A stretch of DNA of 64,000 bases. It comes from Aquabacter cavernae (GTDB lineage Bacteria; Pseudomonadota; Alphaproteobacteria; Rhizobiales; Xanthobacteraceae). The stretch's first letter is position 1. Each line of letters begins with the position of its first letter. A program made the translations under genes and the position numbers. Of the stretch, positions 8,644-16,964 are shown piece by piece. The notes below the pieces were generated by a model, which was not told the origin of the DNA, did not search any database, and saw nothing but the letters and a program-made list of their open reading frames with translations. The stretch is from the NCBI RefSeq assembly GCF_003993795.1, contig NZ_RWKV01000003.1:236836-300835 (forward strand). The letters run 5' to 3'.

Positions 8644-10014
8644 ATGACCAAGCCCCGCGAGCTGAGGCTCAACACGTTCCAGATGGCCGCCCCCTCGCAC
8701 AATTGGGCCGGCCTGTGGCGCCACCCGCGCGACAACCAGGTGCGCTACAACACGCTGAGCTATTGGACGGACATGGCGAAGACGGCGGAGCGTGGCCTGA
8801 TCGACGCCATTTTCATCGCCGACGTGTTCGGCCTCTATGACGTCTATGGTTCAAGCGGGGATACAGCCTTGGCGGCAGGGGCCCAGGCGCCCAATGCGGA
8901 CCCGACCATTCCCATCTCGGCCATGGCGCATGTGACGGAGCATATCGGCTTCGGGGTGACCGCCAACCTGTCCTACGAGCATCCCTTCCAGTTCGCCCGC
9001 CGCTTCACCACCCTCGACCACCTGACCGCCGGGCGCCTCGGCTGGAATATCGTCACGGGCTATCTGGACAGCGGCGCACGGGGCATGGGCCTCACCGTCG
9101 CCCGCGATCATGACGAGCGCTATGATGCCGCCGAGGACTTCATGGCTGCCGTCTACACGCTCTGGGAAGGCAGTTGGGAAGACGGGGCGGCGGTCCGGGA
9201 CAAGGTCGCTGGCATCTTCACCCACCCGGAGCAGGTGCACCGCGTGGTGCATGACGGACCCTATTACAAGGTGGATGCCCGGGCCCTGGCGGAGCCGTCG
9301 CCCCAGCGCACGCCGCTCCTCTATCAGGCGGGCACATCGGCGACGGGGCGGGCCTTCGCCGGACGCCATGCGGAAGCGACCTTTCTCAACGGCCAGACCA
9401 AGCCCATCGCCGCCAAGGCGGTGCGCGCGGTGCGCGAAGCGGCAGTGGCGGCGGGGCGGAAGCCCAACGATGTTCTGGCGCTGCTCGGCGCCACCGTGAT
9501 CGTGGCGCCCACGTCCGCCGAAGCGCACGACCTGAAGGAAGAGTACCGGCGCTATATCCACGCCGCCGGGCAGCTCGCCCTGGTTTCCGGCTGGACGGGG
9601 GTGGACCTGTCCGGGCTCGGTCCGGACGATGTGCTGGCGTTCCAGCGCAGCAATGCCATCCGCTCCACGCTGGAGAACCTCACGGTCAACGCGCCTGCGC
9701 TGCCGAAGGTGCGGGACCTGTTCGATTTCACCCCTGCGGGCGCGCGGGCGCCCATCTTCGTCGGCTCGCCGGTGGAGGTGGCGGACGAGATGCTCTCCTG
9801 GGTCGAGGAGACAGACGTGGACGGCTTCAACCTGGTGCGCACGGTGATGCCGGAATCCCTTGAGGCCATCGTTGACCTGCTCATCCCGGAGCTTCAATCC
9901 CGAGGCGCGTTCAAGACCGCATACCGGGATGGCAGCCTGCGCGAGAAGCTTTTCCCGGATATCGGCGCCCGCCTGCCCGCCCGGCATCCCGGCGCCGGGT
10001 TCCGGCGCCTCTGA
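8644..10014 (+). CDS. LLM-class flavin-dependent monooxygenase, NtaA/SnaA/DszA type
   Basis: 456-residue bacterial-luciferase-like monooxygenase. The FMNH2-dependent NtaA/SnaA/DszA/SoxA branch is shown by the N-terminal RELRLNTFQMAAPSHNWAGL region, the TAGRLGWNIVTGYLDSGARG segment, and the later LLYQAGTSATGRAFAGRHAE region. Family members cleave nitrilotriacetate, dibenzothiophene sulfone, alkylsulfones or similar compounds with reduced flavin from a partner reductase. The only reductase in the window is at 23272. The ATG at 8644 follows an AGGA ribosome site and is preferred over an upstream in-frame start at 8602. It is divergent from the liv operon and ends 6 bases from the convergent dpp-like operon. 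Confidence 0.88.
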   Translation: MTKPRELRLNTFQMAAPSHNWAGLWRHPRDNQVRYNTLSYWTDMAKTAERGLIDAIFIADVFGLYDVYGSSGDTALAAGAQAPNADPTIPISAMAHVTEHIGFGVTANLSYEHPFQFARRFTTLDHLTAGRLGWNIVTGYLDSGARGMGLTVARDHDERYDAAEDFMAAVYTLWEGSWEDGAAVRDKVAGIFTHPEQVHRVVHDGPYYKVDARALAEPSPQRTPLLYQAGTSATGRAFAGRHAEATFLNGQTKPIAAKAVRAVREAAVAAGRKPNDVLALLGATVIVAPTSAEAHDLKEEYRRYIHAAGQLALVSGWTGVDLSGLGPDDVLAFQRSNAIRSTLENLTVNAPALPKVRDLFDFTPAGARAPIFVGSPVEVADEMLSWVEETDVDGFNLVRTVMPESLEAIVDLLIPELQSRGAFKTAYRDGSLREKLFPDIGARLPARHPGAGFRRL

Positions 10015-10020
10015 ACGCGC

Positions 10021-11025
10021 TCAGGCCGCCAACGGGGCCGCACCGGGCAGGGTCGGATCGGCGAGGTGACAGGCGGTGCTGTGCCCCGGCCCGATGCCGC
10101 GCAGGAGCGGCGTTTCGGTGCGGCAGCGCCCATAGGCCAGCGGGCAGCGCGTGTGGAAGGCGCAGCCTTGCGGCGGATCATAAGGGCTCGGCAGGTCGCC
10201 CTTGAGCGGTGCCGGCCGGTGGCCGCCGGAAATGCGCGGCACCGCATCCAGAAGCGCGCGCGTATAGGGATGGGCGGGGCTGCGCCAGAGCGTCTCGCGG
10301 TCCGCCAGTTCCACGATGCGCCCGAGATACATCACCGCCACGCGGTCGCTGACATATTCCACCACGGACAGATCGTGGCTGATGAACAGGAAGGCGACGC
10401 CGAGCGAGCGCTGAAGCCCCACCAGTAGGTTGAGGATCTGCGCCTGAACCGAGACGTCCAGGGCGGAGACCGGCTCGTCCAGCACCACCACCTTGGGCTC
10501 CAGGGCCAATGCGCGGGCGATACCGATGCGCTGGCGCTGCCCGCCGGAGAATTGATGCGGCGTGCGCTCCGCCGCGTCGGGGGGAAGGCCGACCTTGTGC
10601 AGGAGGTCCGTCACGCGGGCGCGTCGTTCTGCTCGGCTTCCGATGCCGTGGATATGAAGCGGCTCGGCGATCAGCTCGCCCACGGTCCAGCGCGGATCGA
10701 GGGAGGCGAAGGGGTCCTGAAAGACCATCTGCACGTTCCGCCGTGCTGCCCGCAGGCGATGGCGGGGCTGGTGCGTGACATCCTCTCCGGCAAGGCGGAT
10801 GCGGCCTGACGCGGGCTCGATGAGGCGGACGACAGCGCGGCCCAGGGTGGACTTGCCGCAGCCGGATTCGCCCACGAGGCCCAGCGTTTCCCCGGGCGCG
10901 AGAGAAAGCGAGACGCCGTCCACCGCATGGACGGTGCCCCGCGCGGTGGAGAAGCGCACGCAGAGGTCATCCACGCTGAGGACGCTCTCAGGCACGCAGG
11001 GCTTCGCGGGCGGGCTCTGGAACAT
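10021..11025 (-). CDS. Dipeptide/oligopeptide-type ABC ATPase (DppF/OppF-like)
   Basis: 334-residue ATPase. Walker [11 protein letters not shown]-loop FQDPFASLDPR, signature FSGGQRQR and Walker B VVVLDEPVSALD are all present. A C-terminal oligopeptide-ABC domain carries the cysteine cluster region (GCAFHTRCPLAYGRC) that in some family members binds a [4Fe-4S] cluster. The ATG at 11025 overlaps the preceding ATPase gene by 38 bases; a GTG at 10995 would leave an 8-base overlap and is an equally possible start. It is the last gene of the operon starting at 15648. Confidence 0.9.
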   Translation of the reverse strand: MFQSPPAKPCVPESVLSVDDLCVRFSTARGTVHAVDGVSLSLAPGETLGLVGESGCGKSTLGRAVVRLIEPASGRIRLAGEDVTHQPRHRLRAARRNVQMVFQDPFASLDPRWTVGELIAEPLHIHGIGSRAERRARVTDLLHKVGLPPDAAERTPHQFSGGQRQRIGIARALALEPKVVVLDEPVSALDVSVQAQILNLLVGLQRSLGVAFLFISHDLSVVEYVSDRVAVMYLGRIVELADRETLWRSPAHPYTRALLDAVPRISGGHRPAPLKGDLPSPYDPPQGCAFHTRCPLAYGRCRTETPLLRGIGPGHSTACHLADPTLPGAAPLAA

Positions 11026-11992
11026 GGATTTCTCCCGCGCGGATGCAGGCGACGGCGCCGTCTTCCGCGGGCATGAGGGGGGGCACGGCAACGCCGCAGG
11101 CGGGCTCGGCCACGGCGCAGCGCGGGGCGAAGGCGCAGCCGGCCGGCATGGCGAAAAGGCTCGGCACCGTGCCGGGAATCTCGGCGAGGCGCGCCCGCCC
11201 GCCGCCCGGCTGCGGGCGGGCGGCGATGAGGCCGCGCGTATAAGGATGGAGCGGGCGGGCGAACAGGTCGGCGGTGGCGCGGGCCTCCACCTTCCGGCCG
11301 GCATACATCACCAGCACCCGGTCGGAATGCTCGGCCACCACGCCGAGGTCGTGGGTGATGAGGACGACGGCGGTGCCGTTCTCGCGCTTCAGTTCGTCGA
11401 TGAGTTCGAGGATCTGTGCCTGGATGGTCACATCGAGCGCGGTGGTGGGTTCGTCCGCTACCAGCACGGCCGGGGAGAGGGCGAGCGCCATGGCGATGAC
11501 GACACGCTGGCGCATGCCGCCCGAGAGGCGATGGGGATAGTCGGAGAAGCGGCGCTTCGCGTCGGGAATGCGCACGCGCTCCAGCAGCGCCAGCGCCCGG
11601 TCGCGGGCGGCGGCGCGGCTCACTTTCTCATGCTCCAGGATCGCTTCCATGATCTGCTCGCCCACGGTGAGAACCGGGTTGAGTGCCGTCATGGGCTCCT
11701 GGAAGATCATGGCGATGCGCGCGCCCCTCAGCCGCCGCAGCTTGGCCTCCGGCAGCGCCAGCAGGTTGCGCCCCTCCAGCCGCACCGCATCGCCCTCCAC
11801 CCGCCCCGGCTCGGGCACGAGGCCGAGCAGGGAGAGCGCGGTGATGGACTTGCCGCACCCGCTCTCGCCGACGATGGCCAGGGTCTCGCCCCGCTCCACA
11901 TGGAAGGAGAGATCGCGCACCGCGCGGAGCACGCCGCGCCGGGTGTGGAAGGAGATGTTGAGCCGCTCGACGGCCAGGACCGGATCGCTCAT
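10988..11992 (-). CDS. Dipeptide/oligopeptide-type ABC ATPase (DppD/OppD-like)
   Basis: 334-residue ATPase. Walker [11 protein letters not shown]-loop [11 protein letters not shown], signature LSGGMRQR and Walker [13 protein letters not shown] are all intact. The C-terminal [16 protein letters not shown] segment is the cysteine region of the OppD/DppD family. The ATG at 11992 overlaps the stop of the DppC-like permease by four bases; the frame extends upstream only through that gene. It pairs with the ATPase at 10021-11025. Confidence 0.91.
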   Translation of the reverse strand: MSDPVLAVERLNISFHTRRGVLRAVRDLSFHVERGETLAIVGESGCGKSITALSLLGLVPEPGRVEGDAVRLEGRNLLALPEAKLRRLRGARIAMIFQEPMTALNPVLTVGEQIMEAILEHEKVSRAAARDRALALLERVRIPDAKRRFSDYPHRLSGGMRQRVVIAMALALSPAVLVADEPTTALDVTIQAQILELIDELKRENGTAVVLITHDLGVVAEHSDRVLVMYAGRKVEARATADLFARPLHPYTRGLIAARPQPGGGRARLAEIPGTVPSLFAMPAGCAFAPRCAVAEPACGVAVPPLMPAEDGAVACIRAGEIHVPEPAREALRA

Positions 11993-12870
11993 CGCGCCGC
12001 CTCCTTCGGATTCAGCGCGTCGTTGAGGCCGTCTCCCAGCAGGTTCAGGGCCAGGACGGCGGTGACGATGGCAAGGCCGGGGATTGTCGCCACATACCAG
12101 TCGGTGCGCAGCACCTCGCGGCCGGCGCCCACCATGCCGCCCCAGCTCACCACATTGGGGTCGCCGAGCCCCAGGAAGGCGAGGGAGGATTCCGTGAGGA
12201 TGGCGCTCGCCACCAGGATGGAGGCGGAGACGATCACCGGCGCCAGCGTGTTGGGCAGGATGTGCAGGACTATGATGCGCAGGTCCGAGGCCCCGAGCGC
12301 GATGGACGCCTGCACCAACTCGCCATGCCGCAGCTTCAGTACCTCCGCCCGCACGAGGCGCGCGAGGCTCGGCCAGGCCGTGATCCCGATAGCCACCGTT
12401 ATGGTGGGGATGGAGGGCTGGAGGATCGCCACGATGGCCAGCGCGAACAGGAAGGGCGGGATGGTCTGGAACAGCTCGGTGACGCGCATGAGCACGGCGT
12501 CGAGCCGCCCGCCATAATAGCCCGAGAGCGCCCCCGTCCCCACGCCGATGACCAGCGAGACCAGCGTCGCCACCGCGCCGATGAGCAGCGACACCCGCGC
12601 GCCATGGAAGATCCCCGAGGCGATGTCGCGGCCCAGCATATCGGTGCCGAGCGGGTAGGCGGCGTCCTCGCCCGGCCACAGGAAGGGCTGGGTCACCATG
12701 TCCAGCGGGTCATCCGGGAAGACCAGGTTGGCGGAGGCCGCCATGGCGATGATCAGGACGAGGAGCGTCAGGCCCACGGCGGCGGACGGCTGGCGGAGGA
12801 GGCGCAGCAGCAACCCGTCGCGGGCGCGGGGAGCGGGGGCCGCAGGGGCCGAGATCTCGAAGACTGTCAT
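11989..12870 (-). CDS. Dipeptide-type ABC permease (DppC/OppC-like)
   Basis: 293-residue permease with an N-terminal cytoplasmic tail, then membrane segments. The family motif GTDMLGRDIASGIFHGARVS lies near residue 75, and the EAA loop is seen as VQASIALGASDLRIIVLHILPN. The ATG at 12870 lies two bases below the stop of the DppB-like gene. Substrate class (peptide, nickel, opine, glutathione or other) cannot be told from the permease. Confidence 0.92.
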   Translation of the reverse strand: MTVFEISAPAAPAPRARDGLLLRLLRQPSAAVGLTLLVLIIAMAASANLVFPDDPLDMVTQPFLWPGEDAAYPLGTDMLGRDIASGIFHGARVSLLIGAVATLVSLVIGVGTGALSGYYGGRLDAVLMRVTELFQTIPPFLFALAIVAILQPSIPTITVAIGITAWPSLARLVRAEVLKLRHGELVQASIALGASDLRIIVLHILPNTLAPVIVSASILVASAILTESSLAFLGLGDPNVVSWGGMVGAGREVLRTDWYVATIPGLAIVTAVLALNLLGDGLNDALNPKEAAR

Positions 12871-12872
12871 GG

Positions 12873-13841
12873 TCAGGACAGTTCGATGCGCGGGTCGAGG
12901 GCGGTATAGGCGAGGTCCACCGCGAGGTTGACCAGCACCACCACCACCGACGAGCAGAACAGAATACCCAGAAGCAGGTTGAGGTCGCGCTGGAACAGTG
13001 CCTCGAAGGCGAGCCGCCCGAGGCCGGGCCAGGCGAACACCGTTTCCACCAGGATGGCTCCGCCCAGGATGGAGCCGAGCTGCACGCCGAGCGTGGTGAC
13101 GATGGGCAGGAGCGCATTGCGCAGCACATGGCGCACGGCGATGCGGCGCGGCCGCACGCCCTTGGCCCGCGCGGTGCGCACGAAGTCCTGGCCGTACACC
13201 TCCAGCATCGAAGCGCGCATGAGCCGGGTATAGATGGCGAGGTAGAACAGGCCGAGGGTGGTCGCCGGCAGGATGAGGTGCCGGCCCACATCCGCCGCAT
13301 AGGCAAGGCCCGTGAGGCCCGCCTCCACGCTGGCCATGCCGCCCACGGGCAGCCAGTCCAGCAGCACTGAGAAGACCACCACCAGCATCACGCCGATCCA
13401 AAAGACCGGGGTCGCATAGAACAGCAGCGCGAGGGCGGAGATGAGCGTGTCCGCCAGCTTGCCCGCCTGCCGCGCGGCGAGGAGGCCCAGCATCCCGCCG
13501 ATGCTGACGGCAAAGGCGATGGAGGTGCCCATGAGAAGGAGCGTCGCGGGAAGGCGCTGGAGGATGAGGTCCGAGACCGGCATGCCCTGCCGGAATGAAT
13601 AGCCGAGATTGAGCGTCAGCACGTTCTTGAGATAGCTGAAGAATTGCACGTAGAGCGGCTGGTCGAGGCCGAACTGCTTGCGCAGCGCCGCCATGTATTC
13701 CGGTGTCGCAGAACCCGCCTCTCCCGCCATCACCTGCGCGGCATCACCGGGCGCGAGGCGGAGCAGGAAGAAGTTGATGATGGCGATGCCGATGATCACG
13801 AAGGCGATCTGGGCGATGGTGCGCCTGAGATAGCGGGCCAC
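12873..13841 (-). CDS. Dipeptide-type ABC permease (DppB/OppB-like)
   Basis: 322-residue permease beginning MARYLRRTIAQIAFVIIGIA, the usual DppB N-terminus. The PGDAAQVMAGEAGS loop and the LNLGYSFRQGMPVSDLI segment are characteristic of the family. The EAA loop reads VRTARAKGVRPRRIAVRHVL near residue 228. It follows a tiny open frame and a hairpin below the binding-protein gene. Confidence 0.93.
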   Translation of the reverse strand: MARYLRRTIAQIAFVIIGIAIINFFLLRLAPGDAAQVMAGEAGSATPEYMAALRKQFGLDQPLYVQFFSYLKNVLTLNLGYSFRQGMPVSDLILQRLPATLLLMGTSIAFAVSIGGMLGLLAARQAGKLADTLISALALLFYATPVFWIGVMLVVVFSVLLDWLPVGGMASVEAGLTGLAYAADVGRHLILPATTLGLFYLAIYTRLMRASMLEVYGQDFVRTARAKGVRPRRIAVRHVLRNALLPIVTTLGVQLGSILGGAILVETVFAWPGLGRLAFEALFQRDLNLLLGILFCSSVVVVLVNLAVDLAYTALDPRIELS

Positions 13842-13847
13842 GGCGCG

Positions 13848-13913
13848 TCAATTCCCCTGCAGGGCGGCGCCGGCGGTGGCGGCAAGGACGTGGCGGCGGG
13901 ACAGGATGGCCAT
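13848..13913 (-). CDS. Tiny open frame resembling a Tat signal peptide
   Basis: A 21-codon frame running from ATG at 13913 to TGA at 13848. It encodes MAILSRRHVLAATAGAAL plus three residues. The SRRHVLAA stretch matches the twin-arginine pattern at the start of exported proteins, but no mature domain follows. It lies between the binding-protein terminator-like hairpin and the DppB-like gene. It may be the scar of a deleted exported protein, or a leader whose translation couples to the permease. Whether it is translated cannot be judged from sequence alone. Confidence 0.4.
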   Translation of the reverse strand: MAILSRRHVLAATAGAALQGN

Positions 13914-13942
13914 GGCGGCGTCTCGGGCTGCAATGAAGAAAG

Positions 13943-13966
13943 GGCCGTCCGGTTTCCCGGACGGCC
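13943..13966 (-). terminator. Intercistronic hairpin after DppA-like gene
   Basis: Perfect 10-base inverted repeat (GGCCGTCCGG / CCGGACGGCC) with a 4-base loop, 15 bases past the binding-protein stop at 13981. On the minus strand it is followed by CTTTCTTC, only weakly U-rich. It probably reduces read-through or protects the upstream mRNA, giving more binding protein than permease. Confidence 0.65.
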
Positions 13967-13980
13967 AGTTGGGGAGAACC

Positions 13981-15648
13981 TCAGTTTGACTTCGTATCCG
14001 CAGGCTTGGCGTCGGCCGCCTTGGCGTCGTCGAACCAGAAGTCGCGGAACGACCCGTAGACCTGGTCGCCGGTCGGCTGCGGGTGCTTCAGGTTCGCGGC
14101 TTCCACGGTGAAGAACTTCAGCTCCACCAGCGGCAGGGTGGGCAGGTCGGTCAGCACCACCTTCTGCAGGTCCTTGAAGAGCTGGATGCGTTTCTTGGGG
14201 TCCGCTTCGCCCTGCGTGGCGGCGATGAGCGCGTCCACCTGCGGGTTGCGATAGCCCGAGCCATTGGTCCAAGGGATGTTCTTGCCGATGGGACCAGACC
14301 CGTAAGCGCGGTTCACCCCGACCTGCGGATCGGAGAAGGCGGCGAACCAGGTGATGGCGATATCGAAGTCGCGGTCGCCATAGATGCGCTTGGTATAGGC
14401 GGCGGTGTCCTGGGAGCGCACGTTCGCGTCCACGCCGATGCGCTTCAGGGCCTGCTTCAGATATTCGGCGGTACGCTTGAAGTCGTCGCCATAGGGAATG
14501 TAGTCGATGTCCAGCGTGAAGCGCACGCCATCGGCGCCGCGCTTGTATCCCGCCTCGTCCAGCAGTGCCTCGGCCTTCTTCGGGTCGAAGGGATAGGTGA
14601 TGCCGCTGGTGTCATGGAAGGCCGTCAGCGTCGAGGGGATCGGGCTGTCGGCGGGCTTGGCGAAGCCGAACCACACCACCTTGGAAATAGTGTTGCGGTC
14701 GATGGCCTGGGCCAGCGCCTGGCGCACCTTCGGGTCCTTCAGCTGGGGCCGCTCCACGTTGAAGTCGGCGAACAGCCAGGGCGAGAGCCACTCATAGCCC
14801 TGTGTGGTGACGCGCAGGTTCGGCAGCTTGGCGAGCCGCTCCGCATCCTTCAGCGGCACGGGGCTCAGCACCGCATATTGCACCTCGCCCTTCTCCAGCG
14901 CCGCCGAGCGGGCCGCCGCATCCGGGATCACGCGATAGACGATACGGTCGAGATAGGGTTTGCCCTTGGCCCAGTAGTCGGGGTTGCGTTCAAGGACGAT
15001 ATAATTGCCGCGGCTCCACTCCTTGAAGACGAACGGGCCGGTGCCCACGGGCTTGTTGTTGTGGGGGTTGTTCAGGATGTCGGTGCCCTCATAGAGGTGC
15101 TTGGGCAGCACTTGGGCGCCGTTGGAATTGAGCGAGGAGAGGATCGCCACCGAAGGCTCGCTGAGGTTCAGCACCACGGTCGTGTCGTCGGGCGTATCCA
15201 CCGAGGTCACCTTGGCGAAGGTGGCCTGGTTGCGCGGATGAATCTTCTTCCAGACCTGCTCCAGAGTCCATTTCACGTCCGCGGAGGTGAAGGGCTTGCC
15301 GTCGTGCCACTTCACGCCCTTGCGCAGATGCAGCGTGAGGGTCTTGCCGTCGGCCGATGTCTCCCAGGATTCCGCCAGTGCGGGCACGGGATTGAGGTTG
15401 GCGTCGTAATCCACCAGCCCGTCGAAGATGGAGCCGGTCACGACGCCGGTCGGGGCGGCCGTGTTGATCGCGGCGGTGAGGATCACCGGCTCCGGCTGGA
15501 TGATGGCCGTCAGGGTGCCGCCGCGTCGCGGCTCCTGCTGGGCCGCCGGAGATGCGCCGCCCGCCTGCTCGGCCCAGGCGCTGCCGGCCAGGGCCGACAT
15601 CGTCAGCGCGAGCACGGCGCGCGTTCCCCATCTACCCCTGAAGCCCAT
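13981..15648 (-). CDS. Periplasmic dipeptide/oligopeptide-type binding protein (SBP family 5)
   Basis: 555-residue periplasmic protein. The start MGFRGRWGTRAVLALTMSAL follows a GGGAGAG ribosome site and gives a signal peptide ending near SAWA. Family 5 features are the GGTLTAIIQPEPVILTAAIN opening, the SWETSADGKTLTLHLRKGVKWHDG block near residue 95, and the RVIPDAAARSAALEKGEV region. Length fits DppA/OppA relatives. The frame is open upstream to 15975, but that part is AT-rich promoter DNA. It leads the operon 15648-10021, whose last gene faces the LLM monooxygenase. Confidence 0.91.
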   Translation of the reverse strand: MGFRGRWGTRAVLALTMSALAGSAWAEQAGGASPAAQQEPRRGGTLTAIIQPEPVILTAAINTAAPTGVVTGSIFDGLVDYDANLNPVPALAESWETSADGKTLTLHLRKGVKWHDGKPFTSADVKWTLEQVWKKIHPRNQATFAKVTSVDTPDDTTVVLNLSEPSVAILSSLNSNGAQVLPKHLYEGTDILNNPHNNKPVGTGPFVFKEWSRGNYIVLERNPDYWAKGKPYLDRIVYRVIPDAAARSAALEKGEVQYAVLSPVPLKDAERLAKLPNLRVTTQGYEWLSPWLFADFNVERPQLKDPKVRQALAQAIDRNTISKVVWFGFAKPADSPIPSTLTAFHDTSGITYPFDPKKAEALLDEAGYKRGADGVRFTLDIDYIPYGDDFKRTAEYLKQALKRIGVDANVRSQDTAAYTKRIYGDRDFDIAITWFAAFSDPQVGVNRAYGSGPIGKNIPWTNGSGYRNPQVDALIAATQGEADPKKRIQLFKDLQKVVLTDLPTLPLVELKFFTVEAANLKHPQPTGDQVYGSFRDFWFDDAKAADAKPADTKSN

Positions 15649-15689
15649 GTCCGCTCTCCCGATCTCACAAAATTCATGTGTGCTTTCAA

Positions 15690-15719
15690 ATGATAGGCAG
15701 CTTTTTTCTGTTAAGTCAA
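15690..15719 (-). promoter_or_regulatory. Candidate sigma-70 promoter of the dpp-like operon
   Basis: On the minus strand TTGACT (15719-15714) and TATCAT (15695-15690) lie 18 bases apart, about 42 bases above the binding-protein ATG. The plus-strand 11-mer TTAAGTCAATT covering the -35 box (15711-15721) also occurs at 8521-8531, in the liv/LLM promoter island. That hints at a shared regulator, though the match partly reflects the -35 box itself. Confidence 0.5.
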
Positions 15720-16033
15720 TTATATCCATAAAATTAGTAGATAAATATTCAGGACACATGTGCCCATGCCTTCGGGCGTCGCGCAGCGGGATCGGGAGTG
15801 CGCGGAAAGCGCCCATGGCGGGACCGGCATGTGGCGGAGCGCTCGGGTCATCCCAGCCGTTTGGTGGCCGCGCGCACGCATGCCTCATCAGCGACCCGGC
15901 AGCACCCGACGAGACACGTGGGCATGCGGGTTCATGCTTCTTCCGCGCGGGGAGCAGCGTCGCAGGACGGGCCATTCGGTGGACGACGGGCCGGAGCTGC
16001 GAGAGATAAATTAGTACGAAAAAAGGAATGACT
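15720..16033. other. Spacer upstream of the aldolase-like gene, nothing recognised
   Basis: The first 40 bases are AT-rich. The remainder is GC-rich with no open frame that resembles a protein and no clear terminator or RNA motif. Both flanking genes are transcribed outwards from it, so it is a divergent promoter region. Confidence 0.5.
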
Positions 16034-16064
16034 TTCCGATATTGGCATTCTATCGTTTTCGGAA
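16034..16064. promoter_or_regulatory. Operator-like inverted repeat upstream of aldolase/TRAP genes
   Basis: TTCCGA (16034-16039) and TCGGAA (16059-16064) form matched arms around 19 bases. Inside them CGATA (16037-16041) and TATCG (16051-16055) form a second inverted pair. The block lies 34-64 bases upstream of the ATG at 16098. IclR-type regulators often bind TTCCG/CGGAA palindromes, and an IclR gene closes this gene group at 20071. The assignment is inference. Confidence 0.4.
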
Positions 16065-16097
16065 CGAGGGGGCCAAGACCCCCAATTGGGAGGACAG

Positions 16098-16805
16098 ATG
16101 GATTCCGTCATCTACACGCGCATCCCGGAATGCCCCGCCGATCTTCTGGAGGAAGTGGCGAACTATCCCGTCTCCGACCTGCACGAGGCGCTGGGTCCGG
16201 TGGAGGGGCGCATGCAGCTCATGGGCCCGCGCATGCGGCCCATCGCGCCCGGCCAGAGGATCGTCGGGCAGGCCGTGACCTCGTATAATTTTCCGGGCGA
16301 CAACCTGATGATCCATGCCGCCCTCAACGTCGCCGGGAGGGGCCATGTGCTGGTGCTGGTGAATGGCGGCGGCTCCCATGGCGCGCTGTGGGGCGACGTG
16401 GCGGCCAATTTCGCCAAGCAGAAGGGCATTGCGGGCATCGTGGTGGATGGCCCGGCGCGCGATACCGGCGCGCTGCGGGAGATCGGCTCGCTCACTTGGT
16501 CCACCTCCATCTCCTCCAGCCACCCCGAGAAGCGCGGCCCCGGCGCGGTCAATGTGCCGGTGGTGTGCGACGGCGTGCGGGTGGACCCGGGCGACGTGAT
16601 CGTGGCGGATGACGATGGCGTGCTCGCCATTCCCCTGCGCTCGCTGGAGCGGGCGGTAAAGGGCGCGCGCGAACGCAACGAGAAGGAAATGGGCCTGCGC
16701 CGCAAGCTCCAGGACGGCGCCTCGCTGTTCGAGCTGCTGCAGATGGGCCGCAATGTGGAGGCGGCGGGCGTGAAGGTGCGCGACGCCGTCTGGACGGACG
16801 CCTGA
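16098..16805 (+). CDS. RraA / HMG-CHA aldolase-like protein
   Basis: 235-residue cytoplasmic protein of the RraA/MenG family. The family core GGGSHGALWGDVAANFAKQK followed by GIVVDGPARDT holds the Arg-Asp pair that in 4-hydroxy-4-methyl-2-oxoglutarate/4-carboxy-4-hydroxy-2-oxoadipate aldolases binds pyruvate and the divalent metal. An aldolase or decarboxylase role is therefore more likely than RNase E inhibition. The ATG at 16098 follows a strong GGGAGGA site; an ATG at 16086 is weaker. It is the first gene of a plus-strand group with the TRAP transporter and IclR regulator. A LigI-like hydrolase at 21005 would fit upstream in a protocatechuate-4,5-like pathway. Confidence 0.82.
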   Translation: MDSVIYTRIPECPADLLEEVANYPVSDLHEALGPVEGRMQLMGPRMRPIAPGQRIVGQAVTSYNFPGDNLMIHAALNVAGRGHVLVLVNGGGSHGALWGDVAANFAKQKGIAGIVVDGPARDTGALREIGSLTWSTSISSSHPEKRGPGAVNVPVVCDGVRVDPGDVIVADDDGVLAIPLRSLERAVKGARERNEKEMGLRRKLQDGASLFELLQMGRNVEAAGVKVRDAVWTDA

Positions 16806-16862
16806 CCATTCCATGAGCGCCGCCGCCTGAGGGCGAGGCGGCCTGCCGTGAACGGCTGAAAC

Positions 16863-16882
16863 GGGGCGGGTTCGCCCGCCCC
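16863..16882 (+). terminator. GC-rich hairpin with UUCG loop between aldolase and TRAP genes
   Basis: Perfect 8-base arms GGGGCGGG / CCCGCCCC around a TTCG tetraloop, a very stable RNA structure. No U-run follows, so it may be a processing or attenuation site rather than a full terminator. It sits midway in the 159-base gap between genes 16098 and 16965. Confidence 0.5.
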
Positions 16883-16964
16883 GAACGCGGTCGCGCGCCC
16901 TGCGCCGACCGGACATCAAGGCTCGACATCAAGTCGCCGAACAAAAGACAAGCCGGAGGAAACC

